Numbered from the stretch's first letter, positions 22,290-33,474 are shown. The stretch: DNA of 64,000 nucleotides from Sorex araneus (GCF_027595985.1 NC_073312.1:11289995-11353994); one strand, 5' to 3'. A program made the numbers and translations. Notes: generated by a model not told the origin, from the letters alone.

Positions 22290-22545
22290 TCACTGTCACT
22301 GTCATCCTGTTGCTCATCGATTTGTTCGAGTGGGCACCAGTAACGTCTCCTTTTTTTTTTTTGGTGAGACTTGTTGTTACTGTTTTTGGCATATTGAATA
22401 TGCCATGGGTAGCTTGCCAGGCTCTGCCGTGTGGGTGAGATACTCTTGGTAGCTTGTCGGGCTCTCCAAGAGGAGCAGAAGAATCAAACCCAAGTCAGCC
22501 GTGTGCAAGGCAAACACCCTACCGCTGTGCCAACTCCAGCTCATA
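22290..22545 (-). mobile_element. Long-form SINE (CAGTGA tail), intact, nested in L1
   Basis: An 11-bp TSD TAGGAAAAATG at 22279-22289 and 22546-22556 delimits 256 bp. On the minus strand: tRNA-like head with B-box, then AGAGTATC, GCCAAAAACAGTAACAACAAG, GAGACGTTACTGG, GATGAGCAACAGGATGACAG and a (TGACAG)n end. There is no poly-A tail. Confidence 0.95.
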
Positions 22546-22643
22546 TAGGAAAAATGGAAGTTATGAAATTTGCTTATACATGGATGAATATGGAGAATGT
22601 CATGATGAGTGAAGTGAGATGTAAAAAAAAAAATAGTATGAGA

Positions 22644-22820
22644 GGGGCTGGGCAAATAGCACAGCGGGTAGGGCATTTGGCTTGCATGCGGCCAACCCGG
22701 GTTTGAATCCCAGAATCCCATATGGTCCCCTGAGCACCACCAGGGGTAATTCCTGAGTGCAAAGCCAGGAGTAACCCCTGTGCATCGCCAGGCGTGACCC
22801 AAAAAGCAAAAAAAAAAAAA
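22644..22820 (+). mobile_element. Short-form SINE, intact, nested in L1
   Basis: Starts GGGGCTGGGCAAATAGCACA; B-box GGGTTTGAATCCC; ends GTGACCCAAAAAGC(A)13. Flanked by TAGTATGAGA with an A-run (left to 22643, right from 22821). Compact and well preserved. Confidence 0.95.
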
Positions 22821-23243
22821 TAGTATGAGAATAATACCCAAAGATAAAAGAAATAAGGGCCAGGAGAACTGGTTGGTGGTAGAAAGCTTGTCACAAGGTG
22901 AAAAGGGGAGTGCAGTTAGGACAGTGAAGGGACCACTAAGACATTGATAGTTGGAAACAATCACTCTAGACAAGAATTGAGTGCTGAAAGGAAGTAATGT
23001 GATATACAAGATACCCTTTCAGTAACAGTACTTTGAACCATCGTATGTAAAAGGAAACAGGGCAAACATAGAGATAGAGAGGAAGAAAAGTGTCTGTCAT
23101 AGAGGCAGACTATTGATAAGGAGCAGGAGGGAAACTGAGGGCATTGGTGGTTGGAAATGTACACTGGTAAAAGGATGGGTATTGGAGCATTGTATGACCT
23201 AAACTCAATCATGAATAACTTTGTAACTGTGTATCATATGATG

Positions 23244-23495
23244 GGGCTGGAGTGATAGCACAGCGGATAGGGTGTTTGCTTTGCACATGGCCGACCTGGG
23301 TTTGATACCTCTGTCCCTCTTGGAGAGCCCTGCAAGCTATCGAGAGTATCCTGCCCACACGGCAGAGCCTGGCAAGCTCCCTGTGGCATATTCGATATGC
23401 CAAAAACAGTAACAAGTCTCACAATGGAGACGTTACTTGTACCCACTTGAGCAAATTGATGAGCAATGGAATGACAGTAATACAGCGATACAGTG
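23244..23495 (+). mobile_element. Long-form SINE (CAGTGA tail), intact, nested in L1
   Basis: Head GGGCTGGAGTGATAGCACAG, then GGAGAGCCCTGCAAGC, GCATATTCGATATGCC, AAGTCTCACAATGGAGACG and an AATACAGCGATACAGTGA end. The 11-bp TSD ATCRTATGATG is at 23233-23243 and 23496-23506. The L1 poly-A signal ATTCAATAAAA follows directly. Confidence 0.95.
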
Positions 23496-23559
23496 ATCGT
23501 ATGATGATTCAATAAAAAAATTTAAAGTTCCATAGGCACTTCAACTGGATAACAACCTA

Positions 23560-23690
23560 GTTATATTCTTCCATTGCCCAGATGCACAAACAGAGCTCAA
23601 ACTGAGAGGGAGTGAACTAAGATGAACTCAGAGTGCCACTGCGATGCAAATTTCCTAGCTCTTAGCTTCTCTACCAAGCTCCTTTCTCTG
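23560..23690 (-). mobile_element. MIR-like ancient SINE fragment
   Basis: CCATTGCCCAGATGCACAAA and CAGAGCTCAAACTGAGAGGG resemble antisense MIR. Weak call. Confidence 0.35.
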
Positions 23691-23769
23691 CCAATTCAAA
23701 AAGTATGCCCCATCTCTGTGACAGCCACCAACTCTCATAGTTTCAAACAGACCTGAGAAGGAAACTGAA

Positions 23770-23946
23770 GGGCCAGAGCAATAATATAGCAGGTAAGGCA
23801 TTTTTCCTTGTGTGTGGCCCACCTGGGTTCAATGCCCAGCACCTGGTGGTCTCCTAAGCCCACCAGGAGTGATCCCTGAGTGCATAGTCTAGAGTGATCC
23901 CTGAGAACTGCCAGGTATGGACCCTCACGCTCCCCCAAAACAAGAA
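23770..23946 (+). mobile_element. Short-form SINE, diverged
   Basis: GGGCCAGAGCAATAATATAG, B-box GGGTTCAATGCCC, GAGTGATCCCTGAGTGCATA and a CCCCAAAACAAGAAAA tail. GAAACTGA-like sequence on both sides suggests a short TSD. Confidence 0.85.
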
Positions 23947-23967
23947 AACTGAGTAGCAGGCTACCCA

Positions 23968-24223
23968 CTCTAGCAATGTCATCCCGTTGTTCATCGATTT
24001 GTTTGGGCAGGCACCAGTAACATCTCACGTCTCCATTGTGAGACTTGTTGTTACTGTTTTTGGCATATCGAATACATACGCCACAGGTAGCTTGCCAGGC
24101 TCTGCCATGGAGGCAAGATACTCTCGATAGCTTGCAGGGCTCTCCAAGAAGGACAGAGGAATTGAACCCGGGTCGGCCACATGCAAGGCAAACACCCTAC
24201 CCACTGTGCTATTGTTCCAGTCC
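23968..24223 (-). mobile_element. Long-form SINE (CAGTGA tail), intact
   Basis: A perfect 13-bp TSD AGCAGGCTACCCA at 23955-23967 and 24224-24236 delimits 256 bp. The tail repeat is short (TGACATT), the B-box reads GAACCCGGGTCGGCC in antisense, and the head ends CTATTGTTCCAGTCC. Confidence 0.95.
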
Positions 24224-24239
24224 AGCAGGCTACCCAATG

Positions 24240-25925
24240 GTAGAAGTTGAGCTTTAGAAAGGTGAACATTTCTGTAGTCTAAGAACTCCAAAGCTACCTG
24301 GGCTTTTAGCCAATCTAGCCCAAAGCCTCCCATTCCAAAGTGTTTCTGATTTTTACGTCTCTCTACAGGTCCCACATTGGTTGTGGGACTATGTGATGGA
24401 CAAGGACTGACTTTGCACCGGTACCATATCCCCATACCCAGTTACTCCTCAGTCACACCTGGAATTCAAAAGTCTGTCTCACTTTTGACTACCAGTTAGT
24501 TATCAATTTTCACGACCTCCCTGTTGTCACCTCCAATGGTGGGAGTGAGATGGGGAGATGGAGAAGGATGGGACAATCCTCAGCTACTTTCCTTGACTTG
24601 GATGTGTGAGGAGGCTGGGTTGAGGGGTCCCTGCTCCTCAGGGATCTTTATATTACCTACACGAGGGGCAGAGCAACAAAGGTGTCTCTGCCAAGGTGTC
24701 CCCCAGCATAGAATTGGGGACACTTCAGATGTCAGCCTTGATTTGGAGTTCAGACTAGGGGATGCCCTTAGCACGCTGGCAACATCTTTCTTTTTTCCAT
24801 TGACCATCAATGCTCAACATTGCTCTGGACACACTAGGAGTTAAAAATCAGGAAAGAGAACCGGAAGGTAATAAGTCAAATATGCCCTGGGATCAGGGAC
24901 CATCAGAGCCAGAGGAGCCACGATTCCAGCTGGCTGTAGGTCTCTGAGCATAAAAGAACCTGGGGACAGAGATAGCTTTAAGAAAAACTCTGAGTTGAGT
25001 TTACACTGAATTTGTTAGGAGAATTCATGGCGAAAGAAAAACAGTTTTCACAGGAATAAACATGATTTTTTATTAAAACTCAAAACTTGCCAACTGTGCG
25101 GAGCTCGCTGTCTGATATTGTCCACAGGGAATTTGAAAATGTGGGGGAAAATAATGCACCGAGGAAAAAGTGCTGCATCAGGGAAACGGTCAAGCAGTAG
25201 CCAGAACCCTGGGGGGCCAGTCATTACCGATGCAGGAGATGGAAGGTGTCAGGCTCGGAATAACATTCCGTTTGGGAAGCTCGGGGTGGGGAGCAGCTCA
25301 GAGGAGAGGAAGGTGTGGGAAATCTCCTCTGCAGGAGTCACCCCTTCCTCCTGCAGCACCTCTGCAGCACAGCAGCCCTGGGCAGGGCTCTGTCCCCAGA
25401 TGGGCAGGACAGATGTGCCTCTAGTGCAGTTGCTGTTTTGTTGCTTTCGTGCCAAATCCTTTGAGTATGGTGCCTTCAAGTACCTCTCTCTGGGGTCAGG
25501 CATTGTTACTCAGTCCCACTGAGTGAGCCCATTTCCTAAACATTTAGATGTTTTCTAAGAAGTCTTGGATGGCAGAGGCAAGGAGAATATGAGAAGTGTC
25601 TGACATCTATGGTTTCCCGGAAAGCAATGCTCACCAATTCATTCATTCATTCATGGTCAATAACCCAGCAATGAATCGAATGAACCTAAAATGTATCTCA
25701 CACAGAATGCCCCTCTGTCCCCCACCCAAGTTTATTACACAGCAAACTTACAAGGCAGAAAACAAGCGAATCTTGTACAAAACACATCCCAAAGTCTTAG
25801 GCAGTCAGCGTAAGTGCTTCAAAGAATCCAATTGGGTCCAATTCATTTCTAAGTTCACGCCTTCTTTGTGTGTCTCTTGTAGCCATGTGATCTATGTAGG
25901 GAGATCTATGTAGGGAGCATGCTGG
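24240..25925. other. Unique non-coding sequence
   Basis: No recognised repeat. The 134-codon plus frame at 25118-25522 shows no known domain. Confidence 0.35.
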
Positions 25926-25929
25926 GGAG

Positions 25930-26000
25930 CTCCCTCCTGTGGTAGAGTACATGTGAGCACATGTGTAGCCCAAGAGACCCTGGATTCCATCCCAGGCATC
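25930..26000 (+). mobile_element. Decayed tRNA-like SINE fragment
   Basis: TGTGGTAGAGTACATGTGAG and CTGGATTCCATCCCAGGC resemble an A-box and B-box at normal spacing. Weak call. Confidence 0.35.
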
Positions 26001-26579
26001 ACACAATCTCCTTAAGCACATGGGGTGGAGTGATCTACCCTGTGACCCCCTCTCTGCTCCACCCAGCATCTTCAAGTTTTCTGGCACTACAGACAAAACA
26101 GTCAGACTGGCACCTCTGGGCAGATCATTAGCTAAGGGATCTCCAGGTCTACTGGGGTGGCCATTTACAAAAGAACAAGAAGACAGAAACTCTTGCTGCC
26201 TCATCTACAGCTGGGAAGTCAGAGCCCCAAACCCTCAGCTGGTTCCCACAAACACTAAGTTCTCCCTGAGCTGAGTCAGCTCTGGGGACAAGTCTTAGAG
26301 GAAGGGCGGAGTCCTCCCTCTCCCAGGAGCTGCTACTGCCCTTTACCCAACAGAGAGAAGAGAGCCAGTGAGCAGCTTCTAAGCCTCTCTGTGACGCATC
26401 TGCCAATCTCCTCTGTAGACTGATGGGATCTCATGCTTTATCAGTTCCACTAAAACAATGACTGGATTAGGCCACGGTCAGATGTGGCCCCAAATGTGGT
26501 TGAGGAGCCACTCCTGGAAATATTGGGCAGGGTGGGACAAATAGGTTCAAGTTGGGGTCTTGCAGTGCTGGGTCACTGA

Positions 26580-26700
26580 GGCAGTGTTCAGGGGACATGA
26601 GGGTCACACTTAGTGGCACTTGGAAGGCCACAAAGTGCTGGATATTGAACCTGGGTCTCTGTGCACGCAAGGAAAGTGGCCCAAGCCTTGAACTCTCCCC
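26580..26700 (-). mobile_element. Decayed short-form SINE fragment
   Basis: GTGTTCAGGGGACATGAGGG, TGGATATTGAACCTGGGTC and GCACGCAAGGAAAGTG follow the antisense SINE order, with heavy divergence. Confidence 0.45.
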
Positions 26701-26704
26701 TAAC

Positions 26705-29640
26705 CTTCAGCTTCACACTCATATTTTTAACAAAATTCATCTGATACCAAATTGACAAACAACCATAATGTAAAAGTTGCTCCCTCACAGAGCAAGAGAT
26801 CCTAAACTTTGTTTTCTGCTGGTGGTTAGTATTCATTATGCGATATAGTGTGGGTGCCTTCCGGGATTCTGGGAGCGACTTTTCATCCTTCCCGAGGCAA
26901 AAGCCCGGCCAATCAGGGTTGAGCCCTTTATTCGCAGGACCCGACTCCAGCTTTCTGCTGCTGCACGTTCAACCACTTTTTGAAAGTTGACTTCCAGAAG
27001 GGCTTTTGAGGGCCATAGGACAGAACTGCTTTCAAGCTAAGGGTTTGTAAAACCCCTTTCCAGGAGCGGGCACAGTCCAGGAATCTTCCAGAAGTGGTGC
27101 TCTTGGGGAACACCATGTGGTGTCTAACATACCTCCCTTCTCAAGACAACTTTCAAAAGCAGAGATGGACGAGTCTTGCTACCTCCAAAAGAAGTCCCTG
27201 CAGGCTCTCTTGGCCCTAAACTGCATTCTCCTGCACAGCGACAAAAATGCTTAGAAAGAGCTGAGAAACTTTATCCCATCCTGCAGTTACCCATTGACCT
27301 TTCCAAAACACCTTTGTCACCAGAGTCTTCCACACAAACCCTTGATACCTCCCACAATTTTTAGGATGAAAGACTCATTCTTTAGCAAGAATCCCCCACC
27401 AGCTACTGTCTGGCCAAAGGTGATCTTACAGCTGATCATCCAGACCCAAGCCTTCCTAGAAGAGGTGCTGCTGAGCAGAGTATTAGAATTGTGTTGCAAT
27501 ACACACTATAGCGGGGGTAGACACCTCATCCTGGCCTCATCTGCAGCCCTGTCTCCCAAAACTACCCTCACCTAGGGTGGTCCTTGACATCAGATTAGCC
27601 GCAGTCCAGAAAAGCCTTTGAGTCAGGTTGCTCCTCGCCCTCAGCTACATTGAACCTTGAGTCTCATTCAGATCTAGGTCCACTCTCCACTCTGGCCGAG
27701 TGAGCTGAAATACTGCAAAACCCCCTCAAAGGCCCGTCCTGCTTCCTCTGGCTCTGTAGTGGGGCACACTCCAGTTCTGGACTCGTGCAGACTAGGCTAT
27801 AACTAGAGAAATCCCTTAAGTTTCAGTCCTTCAGTTTCCACATCTACAAAATCGGTATAGGTGTGGAAGTGGTTTCCTTTAACACTTGAACAGCACTATC
27901 TTCCACAGGCAAGGCATAGCTGAGGCTTGTCTATCACTTAGTCCAGTAGGGAGAAGCACTCAAGTGCTGGTCCTGATTCTCTCCTTACAGCATTCTATCA
28001 CACTGTACTGGTAGACAGAGGCGCCCTTTAACTCACCAGAGAACTAAAACCAGAATTCCCTCTTCTGTAGGACCTCAGGAGCAGTCTGCCTTCTTGGTAA
28101 GTGGCCAACAGTTGTCTTAATAATGGATGACCCCAGGGGAAGGGGACCAGGAAGACAAGCTGCCTGGCTGGTGGATTTGGAAGCCCTAGAGAGCCAAGTG
28201 GAATAATTATCAGCTCCTTTGTACTAGATTCCAGAAAGGAGCCAGGATCCTGGGAAGGTGTGGGGGAGAAGCGACAATTCAGCAGATTTGGCTCAAAGAC
28301 CATCTGCAGGATCACCCATTTGCTTGCACTTCCAACAGTTGGTCTGGGTATGCAGTGAGCTCATTAGCAGGATGTTCTTATCATTGGCTTTTTAATAATT
28401 GAATATTTCTCCATCTTTTGGCACATCTCATCTCTGTGTTTAAATCCTATTGAAAGCCACCCTTCACTGCTCCTCACAGACTTCCCCATTAAGCCAGTCC
28501 TCAGCAGAGAGCGTGAGCCTTAGTACCCACAGGCTACCACCTAATCCCACTGTTTGACAAGCTGCACATGGTCCAGTGGAGGAGGGTGGCTCAGAGGCCT
28601 TTTTTTACCTACCCCAGGTCCCCCCGGACCATGCACCCCTTAATCCCAGGGAGGAGAGAGAAGGCTTCACATGGCAGCAAAAGCTGTTTGCTATTTTGTT
28701 AGAGTTGGAACAAGGGGGTTTCTTTCATGGAGGATAAAAGACTAAAAATCGATGCCAGGGTTGTCTGAAGGCTCAAGTTTCATCTTATCTCAAGAAGGGA
28801 TAAAAAACACAGGCACACACAAGAATCGGTGATTCTAGTCATTCTATTTGATTTAGTTCAAAGGTGTCACTCGCATTGGCAGTCAAGCGGTATCAGTGAT
28901 TTATTTGAAAGATACTTGATAATCCATTTGTTTATTGATTTAGCTAAGCAGGTGTGTGTGCCTCTGTTTACTTGGAAGAAAAAGAGAGATCTTGTCTTTT
29001 GTGAAAGAGAAGCTTCCTATGGGCAAAAAAAAAAAAAAAATAGCATCCTGTTACCATAAAAGAAAGACAGAGACATGGTTGGGCTGGATAACAAAACCAA
29101 GTGTTATTTAAGTTTTGTAATAAATGCAGAAGAACCCGGAAAGTGATGTGAAAATAATGGTCTGCAGGGAGAGAACTTTCTCTCCAAACTCAGAAGTGAA
29201 GAGACAATTATTCAAGCGTTGAGAAGTGGGGGGTGGGTTGGGGGATTTCTGGAGTCTCTGGATGCATGTAGAGTCTTGGGTACATGCTTGGTCCATGTTT
29301 CTTGACTTTGATGTCTGTGGACTTGAATTCTTGTCAGGGACCGGAGAAGGGAGTTGGATACTCCACCATAAAGTGACACAGCGAAATGCTCGTCCAGAGC
29401 AGGACGAAGTGGCTAGAGGCAAACCATGGGAGCCAAGAAGGAGCCGCAACTCAGAAAACAAGCACGCCTTAGTTGCTTAAAACTTTCTGAGAAAATGAGC
29501 TGCTCATGGGTGAGCTGGTTCCTTTGAGACAGAACAAAGAATCTTAAACAAATCAGTGTAACTTTTAATGGCATTGCCCTGAGCAGCCGGCCGTACATTG
29601 AAAAAAAAACCCAAAAACCAGGCAAAACTCTTTCCGATAT
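26705..29640. other. Unique non-coding sequence with one MIR-like scrap
   Basis: CAGTTTCCACATCTACAAAATCG at 27831-27853 resembles the MIR 3' core (CAGTTTCCTCATCTGTAAAATG). A poly-A run lies at 29025-29041. No exon recognised; the frames are short and unlike known proteins. Confidence 0.4.
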
Positions 29641-29649
29641 TGTCTACTG

Positions 29650-30435
29650 AGGCGACTTCAATGACTCTACTCCTCTGTCAGGGAAAACAAAAGCAAAATA
29701 AGCAAATGGGATTACATCAAACTGAGAAGCTTCTGCACTGGAGAACAGACTATGACTTAAAACCACAACAAGAAGAATCTATCCAGTGGGAGAATGCATT
29801 TGCACACTGCATATCTGATAGAGGACTAACAGCTGAGTTATAGAAGGAACCTGCAAAACTCAACAACAACAAAACTCAACGACTGGGGAGAAGAGCTGAA
29901 CAGACCATCAAGGAAGACATGCAAGTGACCAATAAGCATATGAAAAAGGAATGCTCAGCATCACCATTTGGGAAATGCACATTAAAACAACATGAGGTAC
30001 CACCTTACACCTATGAGAGCCATCTATATCAGAAACTACAAATAGCTAGCATTGTCAAAAATATTTTTCACAATTTCACTAGTGAGGGTTATAAACTGAA
30101 AACTAAACTATAAAAACTCATGTAAACTCTATAGGAAACAATATTTGGAGAGTTCTCAAAATATTAAATGTAGAAATACCACAAGATCCAGCAATTACAC
30201 TGTGAGATAACTATTTAAAGAACACACAAAAGAACACCAATTCAAAAAATATATGCACAATTATCTTTATTGCAGCTCTACTTGTAAGGGTCAAAATTTT
30301 AAAATAACTTGAATGCCTAAAGTTAGGCAAGTGGGTAAAATTATGGTCTATATATCCATGGCATATTATTCAATTGTAAGAAAAATTGAAATCTTGATTT
30401 TTATGACAGGATGGATTGAACTGAAGGGGATTTTC
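29650..30435 (+). mobile_element. L1 ORF2 3' fragment, sense, decayed
   Basis: Order matches mammalian L1 ORF2: AATGGGATTACATCAAACTG, AGAAGCTTCTGCACTGG, AACAGACCATCAAGGAAGAC, AAATGCACATTAAAACAAC, CACAAGATCCAGCAATTACA, GGCATATTATTCAATTGTAAG, then GACAGGATGGATTGAACTG. Many stops and indels. No shrew-type 3'UTR is attached, so this is an older L1. Confidence 0.9.
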
Positions 30436-30439
30436 CTTT

Positions 30440-30840
30440 TGTACTCTTTCATGCTTTATGCCTAGAAAAGGATCTGGCTCTTAGTAGCAACTCCAAGAGG
30501 GTTCCATATGCAAACAGAAAACAGGACAAATGGACTCTGATTTCAATTTGAACTAAACTGGAATGCATTTATGGGATGTCCTAGTCAACAACTGCGTTTT
30601 GGGACATTTCTGAAGTTAAGTGTGAGTCAGGTTAAGGCTAAGACAAAGGGAAAAGTTATGTTCCGCAAAGCTTGCCTTGATATCAGTCTCCCAGAATTTT
30701 TACTGGGATACTTCAACTTCTTTTTTCATTTATTCCAAATGAAAGGAGATTCTTTGTACTAATCTTCTTGCTGAGCTCTGGGTTCCGGACTATGTGAGCA
30801 CTTTGCTGAAAGATGTTAATGGATAAAATTATTTCAAGAT
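30440..30840. other. Unique non-coding sequence
   Basis: No repeat or exon recognised. Confidence 0.35.
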
Positions 30841-30920
30841 TTACTTAGTATGCCAGTAAGTAGCAGAATAGGGGTCTGAACCTACCCACCAACTGTGCTC
30901 TTTATGTAGCCATGACTCCC
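30840..30920 (-). mobile_element. MIR-like ancient SINE fragment
   Basis: GCCAGTAAGTAGCAGAATAG, GGGTCTGAACCTACCCACC and CTGTGCTCTTTATG follow antisense MIR. Confidence 0.5.
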
Positions 30921-31020
30921 TGTTCTCTATTGTAAGTCAGGGGACTTTGGCTAAGTTCTTCCAACCCTATGAGGAGATGGGAGTGGGGAGGAGAGATGTT
31001 CACAGTTACTTGTAGAAATA

Positions 31021-31062
31021 CATCATCATCATCATCATCATTATCAACATCATCATCATCCC
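31021..31062. repeat. (CAT)n tail microsatellite
   Basis: About 13 imperfect CAT units at the 3' end of the antisense retroposon. Confidence 0.85.
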
Positions 31063-31707
31063 GTTGATCATTGAATTTCTCGAGCAGTCTCAGTAACGTC
31101 TCCATTTGTCCTAGTCCTGAGATTTTAGAAGCCTCTCTCTAATCGTCCTTTCCAATGATGCCACATTGGAGGCTCTTTCAGGGTCAGGGGAATGAGACCC
31201 AGTTTGTCACTGGTTTTGGCATATTAATACACCATGGGGACTTTGCGAGGCTCTCCCATGTGGGCAGGAAACTCTCAGTAGTTTGCCAGGTTCTCCCAGA
31301 GGGAGAAGTAGGCTGTAAGATATTGCTTCTGGGAGCTGGGTTTTAAGTCTCTGGATGCTGGCCGTTGATGGAATTCCACGGCACCGGGGGCAGTCCCTAG
31401 GGTGTGACTGCCTAGCAACTGGGAAATGGGAAATCTGGGTGAAGGAGGCCCAGTCCTGATTTGAGCAGGCTTGGAGGTCTCAGCCCTGGGTCCCACACAC
31501 CTGGGTTCCTCTGCTGGTACCTTCATGCGTGAGGCTTGTCCGAACATGTGGAGAGGGACCTTGAGCATGGCTGTGACTAGGCTCTGGAGGTCTTTGGCCA
31601 CCAGGAGCACTGCTCAGGGCAGGGAGGGAAGCTGGAGCTCATCCCCTCCGAGGGGCCCTGGGGAAGACAGCCAGGCGTGGGGGCAAGAGACTCTCTGCCA
31701 TAGAAAT
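31021..31707 (-). mobile_element. Full-length ~687-bp retroposon (CAT/CAGTGA-type tail)
   Basis: An 11-bp TSD TTGTAGAAATA lies at 31010-31020 and 31708-31718. Minus-strand order: AGAGTCTCTTGCCCCC, a GC-rich ~390-bp 5' module (CACATGTTCGGAC, CCTCACGCATGAAGGTACC, CATCCAGAGACTTAAAACC), then the module shared with the long SINE (CTCTGGGAGAACCTGGCAAA, ATTAATATGCCAAAACCAGT), a ~90-bp insert (CCTGAAAGAGCCTCCAATG), GGAGACGTTACTGAG and an (ATG)n tail seen on plus as (CATCAT)n. No ORF of note. It matches 58566-59251 throughout. Confidence 0.88.
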
Positions 31708-31719
31708 TTGTAGAAATAT

Positions 31720-32045
31720 AAATTTAATTTGTAGAAATACAAATTAAAATTAAATTGTGTGTGTCCACAAACCAAAGAACTGAAGCACTAGGTCACAGAG
31801 ATGTCAGAAAATACATTAAAGAATTTTTTTAGGGGACTTAAAGAGATCAGCAGTGTTCCAATAGAAAGGAGAGGGAAGACAGGAGGGATAGGATTTTTGA
31901 AGAAGGAAAGAATTTGAATACAGGGTATCCATGGGGTAACCCAAGGAGTTGGCATCCATCCTACAGCATGGATGCAATAACCAGGTTTCTCTAGAGACTT
32001 TAGAATGGGTACAAAAAGGCTCTGACCTATACAAATGGCCAATCT
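31720..32045. other. Short AT-rich repeat then unique sequence
   Basis: AATTTGTAGAAATACAAATT near 31727-31746 echoes the adjacent TSD a third time. The rest has no recognised feature. Confidence 0.4.
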
Positions 32046-32063
32046 TCTTCAGCTGTCCTTTTT

Positions 32064-32236
32064 TTTCTTTTTGGGCCACACCTGGCGATGCACAGGGGTT
32101 TTTCCTGGCTCATGCACTCAAGAATTACTCGTGGCAGTGCTCAGTGGACCATATGGGATGCTGTGAATCAAACCCGGGTCGGCCGAGTGCAAGGCAAACG
32201 CCCTACCTGTTGTGCTATCGCTGCTCCAGCCCCCAT
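32064..32236 (-). mobile_element. Short-form SINE, intact
   Basis: A 14-bp TSD CAGCTGTCCTTTTT at 32050-32063 and 32237-32250. Contains GGGCCACACCTGGCGATGC, GACCATATGGGATGC, AACCCGGGTCGGCC and GTGCTATCGCTGCTCCAGCC. Confidence 0.95.
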
Positions 32237-32533
32237 CAGCTGTCCTTTTTGAATGATAAGGATGGAGGGTCCACAAGGTCATAGAAATAGACCATGGTGT
32301 TTCTCCTAAGCAGCCCTGGATGTAAGAGTCACTTTAAGCTGATTGCATTGACTCGAAGCTAATGTTACCAACTTTCCCTTATCACATGCTATGGCTGAAT
32401 ATTTCTGCTGTCCTCAGGTTCTTAGGTTCAAATCCTAAGTCCAAGACATCAGTATTAGGAGATAGTGTCTTTGGAAAACAATTGTATCATAAACATAATA
32501 ACGCTTATTGTTAGGGTTAATGCTTATTTTATG

Positions 32534-32690
32534 TTTTTTTGTGGGGAGGGGGATGCTGTGTTCAGGGCTTACTCCTGGCTCTGCACTGGGGAATCACTCC
32601 AGATGATTCTCAGGGTACCATATGGGATGCCAGGGATCAAACCCAGGTTTGCTACATGCAAAGCAAATGTCTTACTATCTCTATAGCCTC
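32534..32690 (-). mobile_element. Short-form SINE
   Basis: CAGGGCTTACTCCTGGCTCT, GGTACCATATGGGATGCCAG and CAAACCCAGGTTTGC, ending TATCTCTATAGCC. An older copy. Confidence 0.85.
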
Positions 32691-32694
32691 TTTA

Positions 32695-32760
32695 TTTTTG
32701 TTTTTTGGGGTTACCTTCAGAGATGCCTGGGAGCTACTCCTGGCTCTGGGTCTGGGAGCA
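32695..32760 (-). mobile_element. Short-form SINE fragment
   Basis: TTTTTTGGGGTTACCTTCAG and GGGAGCTACTCCTGGCTCTG match the antisense tail half only; the head half is missing. It abuts the preceding SINE. Confidence 0.6.
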
Positions 32761-32769
32761 GAAGCCCAA

Positions 32770-33360
32770 GTGGACAAGAAAACAGGACTAACCCCATACT
32801 CCCAGGGGTTGTCCTGAGCAGAGAGCAGGAGCAAGGGCATTCATCCTGACAGAAGGTGGCACTGAGCCATGGACATGACTGAGTTCTGCCCTAAGTCTTA
32901 CTCTTTGGCTATTTGTGGGCTTATGATATGCGACATAACACCCATTTCCAGTCAATTGGTATCTTTCCTGAAATTCTTCTTCTACCGATTATGCCTTGTT
33001 TTGAACTATTTTCTCAGCCACCATTTTTCCAGGCTGAATTTCAGCCTCTAGAGAGACAGTCCCCTGGGCTGCATATCAAATGTCCCTGGAGTGTCGCACA
33101 TTTTGCTCACTTGCATATACCGTTGTAAGTAACCTTATTCGTTTCCTCTGAAGCAGTTCTCTGAGGAGCAAGAAGACAAGAGCCTGGTTAACAGGATTAT
33201 CCTGACCAGAGAGCAGGAAAAGGGAGGAGGGAAGAACAGGCAATGAAGTGGCTCATAGCTGAGGACCACCACATCCCTGAGGGAAAGCACAAAGGAAGAT
33301 TGAAAAAGAAAGAAGGATAAGCCCTACAATTTAGGAGAGAGAGATTTCGGGATTTGCCAT
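32770..33360. other. Unique non-coding sequence
   Basis: No repeat or exon recognised. Confidence 0.35.
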
Positions 33361-33364
33361 CTGG

Positions 33365-33470
33365 CCTACTGGGTGTGATTCCTGCTCTACCTGCTAGCTT
33401 GAACCTTTGGGGGTCACTTGGCTTCTCTGGATTCTCCACTTTTGTGTTTGTACAGGTGGGGTCTAAGAGG
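33365..33470 (+). mobile_element. MIR-like ancient SINE fragment
   Basis: GATTCCTGCTCTACCTGCTAG, GGGGTCACTTGGCTTCTCTG and TGTACAGGTGGGG parallel the MIR core order. Confidence 0.45.
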
Positions 33471-33474
33471 CCTC

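Larger units (their letters stand above)
21894..23520 (+). mobile_element. L1 3' part with 5' inversion, hosting three nested SINEs
   Basis: TSD TTTAAA(A)GTTCCATA lies at 21879-21893 and 23521-23534. The first ~62 bp (to about 21955) are antisense L1 ORF2 (rc of GCATCACTAATCATCAGG). The rest is sense ORF2 3' end and 3'UTR: GTGTTGGTGTGGATGCAGG, GGAAAATAGTATGGAAATTT, ACAATGGAATACTACACAAC, AACTTTGTAACTGTG and ATTCAATAAAAAAA. This arrangement is the classic product of twin priming. SINEs at 22290, 22644 and 23244 interrupt it. No intact frame. Confidence 0.93.

Noticed and set aside
22644..22712. tRNA gene
   Set aside because: The A- and B-box-like motifs belong to the SINE head; the cloverleaf is not intact and the same head recurs many times.
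22377..23009. 210-codon minus-strand frame
   Set aside because: It runs through two SINEs and antisense L1, so it is a repeat by-product.
31021..31707. Segmental duplication with 58566-59251
   Set aside because: Each copy has its own TSD, opposite strand and unrelated flanks, so independent retroposition fits better.
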